A stretch of 64,000 nucleotides of DNA, taken from the NCBI GenBank assembly GCA_028564675.1, contig JAOVVO010000291.1, forward strand, positions 30,589 to 94,588. Direction: 5' to 3'. Each line of letters starts with the position of its first letter. Position 1 is the stretch's first letter. The DNA comes from Onchocerca lupi. Its lineage: Eukaryota > Nematoda > Chromadorea > Rhabditida > Onchocercidae. Positions 53,501 to 63,440 of this stretch are shown piece after piece. A model generated the notes under the pieces. The model had not been told where the DNA came from, did not search any database, and worked only from the letters and a program-made list of their open reading frames with translations. Position numbers and translations under genes: made by a program.

Positions 53501-56500
53501 ACATCCTTCTTTTTCTTCATCCTACGATAAAGGTGAAAAATAAGTAAGTCTATTAATTTTTCCATTTACTAATCCCACTAGTCCTATTTTTGAAAAATGA
53601 TCTTTGACATTTTATGGAAGAAGAAGGATTGAATCAAAAAAAAAAAAAAAAAAAAAAAAAAATTAGATCAAACGATTAGATGAAGACAAAAATTTCATAC
53701 GAAGAATATGATGTTTTAAGAAATACATCAAAAAAAGTTGCAAAATCAATGAATTTTTAATTTTCTGTTAAGAATTCATTCAATAATTGTTTGATCTGAA
53801 AAAAAATTCACAGAAAAAATGATTGAAAAAAAGATTTGCGAAGGAAAAAAAAAAAAAAACTTCCAATCATTTTATGAAATGAACGTTCATTTTCTAATAG
53901 AATTTGAGAACAAATTATTTTTCTTCAGGAAAAATCAATTTATTATCAGTATAGGAAAAGATGGATGTGATAATCTATGCAATATTAATATTAATCATTA
54001 CTTTCACTGATTTAAGTATATTTGTTTATTGTTATTGCAATATAAGTTTTTTTTTTTTAATTTCCAATTAAAAAGGAAATAATTATAACATTTCTAACGT
54101 CATATATATATATATATAAGGATCCTGAGCTAATCATTTTTCTGATTTTTGACGAATATTTAGCTGAATATCTACTTAAAATTTAATCATTTTTCAGAAG
54201 GAATGAATTTTGGCAATTGAAAATCTCTTTTTCTCTTCTTTATTGCTAATATTGTCCATACAATAAAATGTTTTGATTTGTTTTGTTTCAAAAAAATCAG
54301 TATTGAGGAAATTATCGATTGATTAATAAATGCAAACAATAGCTATACTCAAATACGTCAAATTTTTTGATAGTTCCCAAAACTTTCAACTAACACAATT
54401 TTATTCGTAAAATGATTTTATAATTTATCAAAAGAAAAAAAAAAACAGCTAAAGAGAGAGAAAATAGAGAAAAGAATTGCTAAATGATTAGAAAATCCAT
54501 AAAATAATAATAAAAATTTATTGCATTTTTTTATTACTGGGATGATTCATTTTCTTTTATCATTAAATTATCATCCTTTTTCATTACTTATATTTCTCAT
54601 TTCGAAATTTTTAAAAATTATATTTTTTTTTCCCATTCAAGTTTGCTGCAAAAGAAACTTGCAATGAGATGATTACAACATCTGTGGTTCCAAATGACTA
54701 ACTTGTAATTTTTGCAGAATTGTATCTGAACGATACTAGCAAAGTAAGCAAAAAATCAATTCTTTATCCTTGATTCTAATAGGATGAAAAGAGAAAATAT
54801 TTGGGATTCCGAGTTTCTTCTGGCATATCCCGGTCTGCTAGTCTTCTGGCATGTTATCTTCAAGCATATTTCCATTATTTTAATTATTAATTAATTTTCA
54901 AATTTTTAATTTAATCAATTAATTTTTTAATCAAAATTTGAATTACGTTCTATTAATTAATTTAAACTCTGAATTCAAGCCAATACTCCTCTCTTGTATG
55001 CTAAATGGAATTTATGAAACTACAAGTTAGTTGGAATTTTTTTTTCTGTTGATTATATTCAAACTTTTTGGCCTGATATTATTTCAAACTTCCAGGCCAA
55101 ATAATATTTCCATCCAAGAGCAATAATGCAATCTATGAATTTTTCAGTTGATAATTGAATCGTAATAAAATATAATGAAATCAATCACTCAGTTCCGTTC
55201 AATTAGATTAGAAATAAAATCTTTCAATTTCTCATTCTAACAGTTGGTGTTTATTTTCCAGTTGTAATGTCAATAACAAAAAGTAATTTCAGGCATTTAA
55301 TTTAAAAATACTGGCATAAATCAGGCGGAAAACTTTGATATCGATATGAACAAATGCAATAAAAAGTATTTATCAAGCTATTCAATCATTTATTTCTCAG
55401 ATAAAATTTCAATCGAAACCTTTTTTTCTACAATATTTTAATATCTTTTTGAAAAATTGAAATCGCATTTTATAAATCGAATAAGAAGCAAAAAATTAAT
55501 ATAAAAAAAAGTGAAAATATTCTTTGAAATTAATTATCAACAAAGAATTTTCACTGATCAATTCTTTCCTTGTTTTGCAGTAAAAATTATAATTCATTTT
55601 TCATTTCGCCTCCGATATTTTATAAATTTATTGAAGATAAAATTATTCAGTCCTGTTTAAATTAACTACTAAATGCTAATGACGTTAAAATTGCTAAATA
55701 AAATTATTTTCCAGAATTTTTTCAAAAAATATAAAATAAATGTTTGCAAAATCAGTCTATTTATTATAATAATAAAAAAAAAAAAAAAATCTATTCCATT
55801 CAAAAGAATTATTAAAAAAGAAAATTTTTTTCATATCGATCAGATAATGCTATCATTCCAATGTATGGTAAATTTGCAAAGCAAATTTGAGCTTCGCATT
55901 GATCTTATGAATCTTCAAAGGTCAAAGGTCTATTGCATCAAATTTTTCTTTGTTTTAAATAAAATTTCACTTCCTAACACAATTTTCAGCGTATGAATGC
56001 CTCTCGTAAATGTAATAAAAATGCTGACTGGTTGAAAACATGATACTATTTTGTCCGACAGAAATAAGTCAATTTACGGAGTAATCAAACCACATCAAAA
56101 ATCTAATTCATTTCCGTTTAATTGAAATTATACAACAAAAAAACGAATATTCAAAATGCTGGAACAAGAAAAGGTATGAAAAAAAAAAAAAAAAAAAACT
56201 GAATTATCGATTCGGATAATTAGGAATATACTCGAATCGTAAAACCATTCGAGTTAATTTAATGACTTATTGATTTTGCTTTTTATTTATTTCTGTATCC
56301 TAATATTTTCGCAACTTTTCGTTCAAAAAGTCAAAAATCCTAATGCATTCACTTATTTGATCTATAAATTTGGTTTTTATCTCCAAACTTTTCCAATTTC
56401 AGAAATTCGAGAATAATAAAACGAAGAACTTACTAAGTAAAGCGATGTTGTAGTCACTGGCATCAATTGAAATACCCATTTGAGATAATACAATTTCAGG

Positions 56501-56575
56501 TGGTCCCTGAAGACGGGCCTCAATAAATAAAACCGGTAATGAACCGGATAAATTTTTCATTGGTAACATTGACAT
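32598..56575 (-). CDS. membrane-anchored Ser/acid-rich protein, possibly mitoguardin-like
   Basis: Exons, 5' to 3': 56575-56434, 53175-53015, 52405-52295, 51885-51803, 51397-51264, 50645-50506, 50103-50006, 49832-49731, 49491-49363, 47837-47666, 46930-46823, 46543-46385, 36784-36662, 35217-35184, 35158-35130, 33166-32957, 32807-32598. They give 714 aa with every phase matched. The protein starts MSMLPMKNLSGSLPVLFIEA. One helix (about 51-67, SGVLLVASVGSYMMY) is followed by a long polar, Ser/Asp/Glu-rich stretch (STVPSSDHLRQEK, SASLHLLWDDPQWDED, FRAAKGLFEESD, SSERSSQSFLSLRQR) and, from about residue 460, a more hydrophobic helical part (SVTRDLMTWARDHF, CIEAIRLLVLLWIVHCF). The order helix, Ser-rich HS.S.AS..LWD, LFEE, aromatic-acidic motif recalls mitoguardin (FAM73), an outer-mitochondrial-membrane protein, but the C-terminal match is poor and I hold this lightly. 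The link across the 9.6-kb intron rests on phase and composition. AATAAA lies just after the stop. Confidence 0.7.
33167..35129. other. intron of the minus-strand gene
   Basis: This 2-kb intron is rich in homopolymers (A21-23 at about 33341-33364, A11T10 near 33255, T18-20 near 34501 and 34900). I see no nested gene. A short frame near 34930-35010 reads an RHGDR motif; see the rejected list. Confidence 0.5.
35159..35183 (-). other. possible 25-nt intron or frameshift
   Basis: On the minus strand this segment begins GTAAGG and ends TTCTTATAG, the two ends of a normal intron, yet it is only 25 nt. Removing it lets the upstream exon (35217-35184, in frame from 36662) continue into IVGLDMAII and on to the exon at 33166. 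Leaving it in gives a phase clash with that exon. Confidence 0.45.
36144..36161 (+). other. G6-AA-G10 run, quadruplex-prone
   Basis: Six G, two A and ten G in a row stand out in DNA of about one quarter GC. On the plus strand this can fold as an intramolecular quadruplex; on the minus strand, which is the sense strand of the host intron, it is a C tract. No gene function is implied. Confidence 0.8.
36547..36576. repeat. three 10-bp tandem units (CGGATCACGA)
   Basis: CGGATCACGA occurs twice and then TGGATCACGA, head to tail, inside an intron of the minus-strand gene near its exon at 36784-36662. Confidence 0.9.
39205..39535. promoter_or_regulatory. GC-rich island with repeated CTCACG motifs
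   Basis: The base composition rises sharply above the surroundings. The left half has GC/CACC-box-like words (GGCGTGGC, GTAGGCGGGGGAG). The right half repeats ATCTCAC(G/A) and GCTCACGTC several times between 39428 and 39502, along with ACGTCGTGG and GTCGACGTT. A 70-codon plus-strand frame exists but has no signal or domain and looks incidental. The position, 1.3 kb upstream of the Ly6-like gene, suggests a promoter or enhancer. Confidence 0.4.
40802..41622 (+). CDS. secreted Ly6/uPAR-like protein (ODR-2 type)
   Basis: Three exons (40802-40888, 41025-41198, 41449-41622) give 144 aa. The start is the first of two adjacent ATGs and is followed by a good signal peptide (MMALFAKVAAIVILTTNANA, cleavage before LICYESDD). 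The mature part carries the spaced cysteines of the three-finger Ly6 fold and ends with the hallmark CICSYDRCN (C-x-C...C-N). The middle (DWTKAYDHAFGVSDKIYQV) resembles nematode ODR-2/HOT family proteins. No C-terminal hydrophobic GPI signal is present, since the tail SSSAEKN is polar, so this form is probably secreted rather than anchored. A TCGTTACAG acceptor ends at 40779, so the mRNA is spliced or trans-spliced shortly before the ATG. Ly6 proteins in worms modulate neuronal receptors; the specific role is unknown. The gene lies inside an intron of the minus-strand gene. Confidence 0.8.
41721..41743. repeat. microsatellite (ATATC)n
   Basis: Four to five TCATA units follow each other about 100 bp downstream of the Ly6-like stop codon. 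Confidence 0.9.
42435..42459. repeat. 25-nt poly(A) run
   Basis: One of the longest homopolymers in the window; a 27-A run lies at 53636-53662, and similar T runs occur at about 309, 11247, 30681 and 32493. They show no target-site duplication or attached element and look like slippage products, not retroposon tails. Confidence 0.85.
45747..45852. repeat. tandem duplication of about 50 bp
   Basis: Two units start ACATCAACAGGTATCA and end CATAAATCTAT; the second is expanded by an extra GTTATCACT-like piece. They lie inside the 9.6-kb intron. Confidence 0.85.
47838..49362. other. intron of the minus-strand gene
   Basis: AT-rich, with no nested gene seen. It has a denser patch at 48300-48430 with short inverted words (AAGCCTT/AAGGCTT, GGCCAAA/TTGGCC) and a tandem AAAGGTCATGAT-poly(A) pair at 48892-48943. 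Confidence 0.5.
48892..48943. repeat. two copies of AAAGGTCATGAT plus A run
   Basis: The unit AAGGTCATGATA followed by about 14 A occurs twice head to tail. Each copy contains an AGGTCA half site, probably by coincidence. Confidence 0.85.
51919..51937. repeat. AT dinucleotide microsatellite
   Basis: About nine AT units; a similar run lies at about 54102-54117. Both are intronic. Confidence 0.85.
51961..52275. repeat. AT-rich minisatellite in an intron
   Basis: More than 300 bp are made of diverged units around TTTAATTCATAATTTAAT followed by a variable part such as GTACCGATA or ATATTGATATTC. They fill most of the short intron between the exons at 52405-52295 and 51885-51803, next to the GC-type donor. 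Confidence 0.7.
52295..52300 (-). other. exon end followed by a GC-AG donor
   Basis: Read on the minus strand the exon ends TCCTCG and the intron begins GCAAGC. No GT donor nearby keeps the frame, and GC|AAG with phase 0 joins correctly to GATCATCTG at 51885. GC-AG introns are a known minor class. Confidence 0.6.
52450..52506. repeat. 21-bp tandem repeat, 2.7 copies
   Basis: Units TTTAATTATTGAGATATAAAA repeat in the intron after the exon at 53175-53015. Confidence 0.9.
53422..53514. repeat. 47-bp tandem duplication
   Basis: Two copies begin AATTAATTTAATTAAAATA and end CATCCTTCTTTTT, with three or four differences between them. Confidence 0.9.
55916..55930 (+). promoter_or_regulatory. DR1 nuclear-receptor site
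   Basis: CAAAGGTCAAAGGTC matches the HNF4/RXR-type direct repeat with 1-bp spacing. It lies about 500 bp inside the first intron of the minus-strand gene. Whether a receptor uses it cannot be judged from sequence. Confidence 0.4.
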
Positions 56576-56588
56576 TTTCCCCTGAGTA

Positions 56589-56620
<32 letters not shown>

Positions 56621-56627
56621 AATGATG
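56589..56627. repeat. (ATG)n/(CAT)n trinucleotide repeat at a splice acceptor
   Basis: About eleven GAT units, then AATGATGG. On the minus strand this reads (TCA)n and leads straight into TTACTCAG, the acceptor before the first coding exon, so the microsatellite supplies the pyrimidine-containing tract. Confidence 0.9.
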
Positions 56628-59600
56628 GTAATAATCACAAATAATCAGCGATGAAATGTGAACTTCCAATTCAAAGATTTATAAAAAGAGGCACTAAAAT
56701 TGCTGTATTATTTGTCAGAAATCCGCCATAATATATGAATTCTAGAGAATGATAGTATCCTCTCGAAAATATTGTCATCATCCATTACTGTCTGTCATAT
56801 GCTGGAACATTTTGAAATATTATTGCTTGTATAATAAATGGTTTCTCTTTAAAAACATTTAATTGTTCAAATTTATTTTCAAAACACTGTAAAGTGTCGA
56901 AATTTTTATCAATATCATTTGTTATATAATCAATGCTAAACGGTTGAAAAGAAAGAGTTTAAATTTAAATGGAGAATATTTACAGAAAGTTGAAAAGTTG
57001 CAAACTTTTCTGGTATAAAAAAGCTAGAAATGTTGAAATTTTAGCAAAAAAAAAAAAAAGTGAAAAGAATAAAATTTGGTAAATTATCGACGATTTTGAA
57101 GTCTATAAATATGCATATGTCCATTGCATACATGCATGTGCTCAAAATGAATGATAAGAATACATTGTTTTTGTTTGCTTATATAACAACGAATAATCAC
57201 GTGATGTTTACACTTAACATTCATAAACATTAATATTTAGAAAGACTGACGATAAGTATAATAAATACAGAGAAATATTTGAATATTTAATAAATTAATT
57301 CAAAAAACAAAGAAAAAAATTCCTAAATTCTAAAACGTAATTTTCAGTAAATGTCATCCACTCAAGACTGCATTTAACATGTGACTATGAAATGCTATTT
57401 ATCATATCTTAACTGAGCTTACATTTGATTGATTATGCAAATTGCTGCAGAATAGAAATGATAAATTGAACTGTAGAAAGATTAAAATCCTGATAATGCC
57501 TAACTTCCTCTAATGATAAGCCTAAATTTCCTTTCGAAATGAATGATTTTTCATGAATATTCCCAGAAAATAATTACAATCCAATTGAATTAAAAAGTCA
57601 TGGAATGAATATAATGTAAACACTTTATATGATTCATCAAAATTAGCACTCTTTTGCTTTCCTCTCCTGTTTAACTCCTTCCCTTTTATCTTTCACTTCT
57701 TTTTTTCAGTGAGGAAATTCGATATTAAAATTAAAGCAATTAATTTGAAATATATATTAGTAGCCAAATACTCACTCATCATAATTCCTTCGTGAAAAAA
57801 AGTTTTCCCGTTATGTTTTAACAAATCTACTGTGAAAATTAATCCTTGTTATATGAGCGGAAAATTCTAAAAGATTCCAAATAAATTGAAAATGCATTGC
57901 CAGAAGTTCACCAACTTACTAATATTACAGGGATTAGCTATAAACTGATCTCATTGACATTTGGAGATTCTTTTAAATTCTAAAACTAGATTTTTGAAGT
58001 TTGTCGACCAGAATTTAAAATTATCTCGAACAGAAATAAGCTTAAATTATCATGAAAGATTACAAATAATTCTAAAATGCTTCTATCAGATCATAAGAAC
58101 AAACGATCACCGCCACCACCGTCGATTTAATGGCATTGTACATCGCAACTGTTACATACTTACACACACACACACACACATACACAAACATATACACACA
58201 AACATTTACACATACGCAGAGAAAACTTACAATGATAAAAAATTTTAGTCAAACTTGAAAATTGAGCAGCAATGAACAAAATTAACCCATGATGACCTTG
58301 ACGCTGTTAAAATTTCATGCATTTGTCGTGCGAGTAACTTCGCAACTTCCCATCAAGCAAAGGAGAATCTTTAAGGATTCTAAGAGTAACTTTCTTGTAA
58401 AAATTTTTAAGTAAGTATGAAAAAAACTATTGTCTTGTTTGGTAGAAGTTGATGTTTGATGTTGAAATAAGCAATTTGATTGATATGTTTTTCATTTTGC
58501 CAAAAATATTAATGATAAATAGTGTTGATGATACTTTGATGATAAGTATCCAAGACAAAAGTCCTAGACAAAAGTCGTAAATTTGGTATGTGAAGTATGT
58601 GAAATAAATATGTGAAATCAGAGTTAAATATTTGAAATTATAATATTCCTTATTAAATATATTAACTTAATAACAATGATAAGATCAATGAAATATCATC
58701 TGCTGCAAAATTAATATTAATAAATAGTGCAGGTTACCTGATGTATCAACAGTACAGATAATTTTATATTTGATTATCATAGGTTACATGACCTATGAGA
58801 AACTTGAATAAGCATTGAATGCATTAGGTATTTTATAAGATAAGTGGCATAAGATCTAATGGATCAAATTTATATCAGAAATGGAATACAAATTGTAGCA
58901 ACTTATGATAACTAATAATTTCTCTTCTAGTAATATTTCTATCAAATTTGAATCATAAAAATTTTACAAATCATTCCTTCAAAAAATATATTCCTTAATT
59001 CGGATAAAATTTAAGAAAAAATTTTAAATTTTTGTCGAAATTACTGCATACTAAAATTAGAATTTCAATTGCTAATCTCATCAATAAATTTCTATCAACA
59101 AATATTTTCGGACAAAAATCGACTCTAATGCATCATTTCAACTTCAATTCTATAATATATATGCTTCTTTCAATAGATTTATTCACTTCTATGATACTAA
59201 TTTGAAAACTAGAATAAATGTTGAAAGAAACCAGTTGTTAAATTTGCAATCAATAGTCAATCTATTATATTTTATGCAAACAATCGATAATTTCAATGTT
59301 TAAAATAAAGTTTGTTGTTACAAATAAAGTGCATACTACAAGCTCATTTTTGCACTATTAGGCGTATCATCTGTAATAGCTTGGATATGTCGTTTCGGAG
59401 AGAAAAAAAAAAAGCACGAAAATTAAAATAACTACTCAAATTATCGATGTTCTTCGATTCTATCACTCCTGCTAGAGTGTAAGATTGAGATGAAAAAAAT
59501 GCGATATTTTTTTTTCGCAAATAAAAATAAATGAAATTGAAATGAACCTTTTCATTCAAGAACATCAAAAAAGCCTTGTAGAAACTCACTGTAAAGTTAC

Positions 59601-60746
59601 GAATGGAAAAAAAATTGAATTATATATGAGTGAAGAAGAGAAAAGCAAAAAATGGAATGAGAAATAAGAAGAAGAGAAAAAATGCCAAGCATTTATCTAA
59701 AATAAGCTTTTGTCAATGGCAGGAATATTGAAAAACACAACAAATCGATGATGATGCAGCTTTTATGCTTCATTTTATTAAAAGAGCTGTAATCCTAAAG
59801 AAATGATGAGAGTAAGCCACGATTACTGGAATGTGACGTAAACGGGACTTGGGAGATTCCGGAGGATATGGGAATAAACATTCTAGATTCCCCAGTTTGA
59901 CAAACTTTAAAACCAGTTGTAAAATAGAACAAGGATGAAAAAGTGGTGATATTACGGCACTACAATGTGGGATCATAAATATACCTGTGCTATCGAGGTA
60001 CTGATATTCGAGCATTCAATTCGACTAATTATTATTACTATCATGATTATCAGCACTTATTTAACATCTTGGGTTTGATTTATTTAGTCAGGAATTGGTA
60101 ACCAAGGTGATAAACTGTTTATCACTAAAATTATAATAAGGCAACTTCATCAAAATCTTTGAAGAAATCTTTTTATTATGTCGGCATTGTTCACAACATT
60201 ACATGCATTATCAAACATTTCATTATTAAAAAATGCCTTAAATGAAATGACGAATTTTTTATTTTCCAAATAAACAAAACATTATTTTTTCAAGTTCATC
60301 CAAATCCTTCCCATTAAAAGAAGCCTATTAATTCAAAAAAAACATCAGGATGTCAGGATACAAGAAATGGAGAAGAATTTCAGCAAAGAAATATTCTTCT
60401 TTCATCTGAAATCTCAACCTTTACAATTCAAGAATAACAATTCAAGAAAATCATCAAAAACCAGTGATTTTTCATCGAAAGTTTCAAAGAAATAGCGAAA
60501 AAAAAAATCTAAAGGCGTAAGCATCCGAAAACAAAAAGGCTTCTGGAAAATGAATTATTGATTTCCGATGATGTTCAACTTAGACTAATAAATTCCTTCG
60601 AAGCAAATGCTACTCTGTTGCCTTCTTTTCTCATGAAATTTGATATTCTTTTCAAACTATTTAAAATACTGTCATTCTTTTGCCCTCAGATTTTTAAAAC
60701 AGTGCACAAGAGTGAACATCAAAAATATAATATAAGAAATAAGAAG
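56628..60746. other. intergenic, upstream of the minus-strand gene
   Basis: No gene is supported. The promoter of the minus-strand gene should be here but was not found. A (CA)n microsatellite lies at 58161-58216, with a slightly GC-richer patch before it (CACCGCCACCACCGTCG near 58111). Around 59765-60015 the composition also rises; an 81-codon minus frame there shows no recognisable domain. Confidence 0.5.
58161..58216. repeat. interrupted (CA)n microsatellite
   Basis: A pure run of ACACAC is followed by TACACAAACATATACACACA-type variants. A plus-strand frame through it gives only His/Thr repeats and is not taken as a gene. Confidence 0.9.
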
Positions 60747-61271
60747 AATGAACAACCGTAATCTTTTATGTACAAAGTTTTCAAAAATATGTAATAAATT
60801 TCAAAACATTAATATAATAGCTCACAACCCAATACTCCAGTCTAGCTGAGATCAAAAACCATAGCCTAACAATTTCAAATAGAATTATGAAGTAAAAATA
60901 CTAATTATTTCGACAATTGCCTAGAGAAGAAGAGGCGCTTTGTAATTGCTTCATCATATTTTGCAAACCACCCATTTGTGCAGCACTTGCAGCACTTTTC
61001 CCATTTGTTGATTGAGTTTTTGTAGTTGTAACGGGTTGATTTTTTCATATTCATATCACCATTTTGCAACCAATGAAAAATAATAAATAAGTAGTAAGCA
61101 AGTAAACAATCAATTAGATTCGAGTGATAACATTGAAAAGAGCAGATTTAATTTTCTGAAACATAAAAAAGTAAGAACAACGAATGCCATGATTTTAATC
61201 ACGATAAAAACTCTAATGAACTGCTTTGTCTAAATTAATATATTATCTAATGATTTGCAATTCTGATATAT
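60747..61271. repeat. segmental duplicate, copy A
   Basis: This block matches 63441-64000 in the same orientation, from GAACAACCGTAATCT at the left to TTCTGATATAT at the right. It includes the SRP54 last exon, its 3' flank and part of its intron. Differences are scattered substitutions and small indels. Copy B runs off the window, so the full length is unknown. Confidence 0.85.
60901..61063 (-). pseudogene. SRP54 last-exon pseudogene copy
   Basis: The segment corresponds to the SRP54 exon at 63799-63620 but is broken. The acceptor TTGCAG has become TTGCAA. A small deletion shifts the frame after the first nine codons, and an internal deletion removes the part encoding MMDPRVLQQMGG. The start (NGDMN) and the end (LGN.RNN) are still recognisable if frames are ignored. 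It is a dead copy made by local duplication, with intron sequence retained, and not by retroposition. Confidence 0.8.
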
Positions 61272-61859
61272 ATAATGTTACAAGCTTATATTACAGGTTT
61301 GTTGTATTATGTCATTATAATGGATAACAAGCGCAGCGAAAAATCTCAAGTAAACAATAAATCAAACAGACATTCAAGACCTGTGGAGTTTTATGCAATT
61401 ATTTGAATATATCCTTGGCAACCTAAATTATATATATTCACTACATTTATAATTTATTCAAACAACAACAGATGACGCATTTTCCATTCAACACTTTTCA
61501 CTGAAAAGAATTAGTCATCAAATAAAAACAGTTTGAGAAACTACCTTGAAGAAGCCATGCTACCTATCTTTTTCATCATATCAGCAAATTTATAAATCCT
61601 TTATATTAGAGAATCCGTTATCAAATTTATAAATCCTTTTTCAGAGATAAATCCTTTATCTAGAAGATGTTTTACAAAAAATGATTTTATCAGATGTCAA
61701 GATATAGATATAGCAGGTGTTTAAGACTTATAATCTGAAGGAATTTGCATATGAATTGGATACTGATCCAAATAAGACAATTTTTTATATTGTAAGTATT
61801 TTGAGACACAAAAGTTATTTTAGAAAATTATTCCGGGTTTTCGACTAGCAGTGAGTTGA

Positions 61860-62338
61860 AAATATGCAAAGAGTTTCTCACAACGGTTTGAAGAGATTCT
61901 GGCAAAGAAAAAAGAAGTAATGAAATTAGATGAGACATATAAAGAATTATTAGCACGAATTCAGAAACCAACGCAAAGGAACGAGCAAGAACAATCCATC
62001 GATCGACAACCAGAAGTGCTACCAAAAGACGAAAGCGAGCAAAATAAAACACTTTTCGGTATATCTCCGAATACTTCCTTCTGAAGGTCTCAATCTTTTT
62101 TCGGTCGAGAATTCGGAAAAATCCAGAAAAACATAATCATGGTAAATAAGGAATGTTGAAGATCAAGCAGCGCGAAGATAGTTTCAAAACGGACCAAAAT
62201 GATGAACATGTTTTCGCCAAAACGATAAACATGTTTCCCGCCAAGACGCTCCTATTAACAGAAGGTCAACAAATCATAAAGCGACACGTTGGAGATCAGG
62301 AAAGGAAGAGAAGCTCCGGAAGGATTTGCAATTTTTAG
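61860..62338 (+). pseudogene. decayed coding-like block, unknown origin
   Basis: From 61860 an open frame of about 75 codons reads a charged, coiled-coil-like sequence (KSFSQRFEEILAKKKEVMKL, then ETYKELLARIQKPTQRNEQE) and stops at 62082. The same frame resumes for 23 codons. From 62153 another frame gives 61 polar codons (KQREDSFKTDQNDEHVF). The block is richer in GC than its surroundings and lies between the two SRP54 copies. It has no start or splice sites I can defend. It could be a remnant of a transposon or of a gene inserted between the duplicates; no protease, reverse transcriptase or integrase motif is visible. Confidence 0.35.
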
Positions 62339-63440
62339 GCTGATCTGAAGAATGGAGGATGTGAATGGTTGACAAGGAATCAAATTAAGTTAAAAATTAC
62401 CGAAATTCAATTCAAGTGCAACTGTGAAAATCCTTTCTATCTTTTGATTAGATCAGTAATTTTCCTAATTTGACTGCTCAGAAAGAAAAAGAATAAACCG
62501 ATAAATCACCGAAGATAAAAAGAAAAATCAGATCTAGTTAGAAACATCTGTCTGCTATTTTTTTTTTTGCTTCAATTTAAATTATTTGCTGTCCTAAATC
62601 TGATCAGACGGTATAATTTTTATTATTAGTAATCATCGATTATCAAATTGATCAGTTAATAAAAATTTGATTACTTACTAAAACGCACAGGGAAAATCTG
62701 AGAAAATATTCTCGAGCAAATGCTAGAAGCATCGAATTATTTCTTTATTTTATTTTTCTTTAGAAAAAAAATGATTAATCTTTAATTTACTTAATTTTCG
62801 AATGTTACAACAATTCAAGCATCTGTGCAATTTTTGCAAAGATTAAACAAATATACCAGTAAATATTTGCAACATATGAGTGAACATAAATAAGGATTAG
62901 GATTAAAGATGTAAAATGGCTAGAAATTGAAGCTATTGAAGTTTTATAACTCAAAATTAATGAATCATAAAACTTTGAATAAACAGCAATGGCATGGATA
63001 AGTGAATTCAACTTTTTAAGTGATGTAAATGTTCTTTTAAGCTCGAGTTAAATTGATCGACCTTTCTCAAGCCTCCGGTCATCTAGTAACGATCAAGATG
63101 ATGCAAGCAGCACATCTGGCAATCATCAATATTTCCGATTTCTTATAGTGCTATTGTTGAACCCAGATATTCAAATAACAAAATCATTAAGAAGAGACTT
63201 ATGAATAAATTTTCGGTTGTTGCGGAATTCATTACTTATTACCGTCTCAAAAATTATGGTCATTCGTGACTCCATTCACCATGTCGCCTATAAACATGAT
63301 TTAATTTTTTCACTGGTCTTCGCATCATAAAATATAAAATCTTGCCACGGGATTTTACATTTTAATATCACTGAGATAATGAAAAGACTAACTGATGTAA
63401 AGCCCATCTTTGTACATTAGAAATACATTATAATAAATAA
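62339..63440. other. spacer between the SRP54 duplicates
   Basis: Mostly AT-rich. A short open piece near 63059-63145 (plus) reads DLSQASGHLVTIKMMQAAHL and looks like another relic of the same decayed coding block. Nothing else is supported. Confidence 0.4.

Larger units (their letters stand above)
53176..56433. other. first intron of the minus-strand gene
   Basis: 3.3 kb without nested genes. It contains a 47-bp tandem duplication at 53422-53514, a 27-A run at 53636-53662 and a DR1-type nuclear receptor site at 55916-55930. Confidence 0.5.

Noticed and set aside
57961..58248. 95-codon plus frame with His/Thr repeats
   Set aside because: Made largely by the (CA)n microsatellite, with no start context, domain or splice structure.
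59770..60015. 81-codon minus frame with balanced composition
   Set aside because: No signal, domain or splice partners; possibly an old repeat. The evidence is too thin to call a gene.
60558..60761. 67-codon plus frame at the edge of the SRP54 duplicate
   Set aside because: It ends inside the duplicated 3' flank and has no domain; probably chance.
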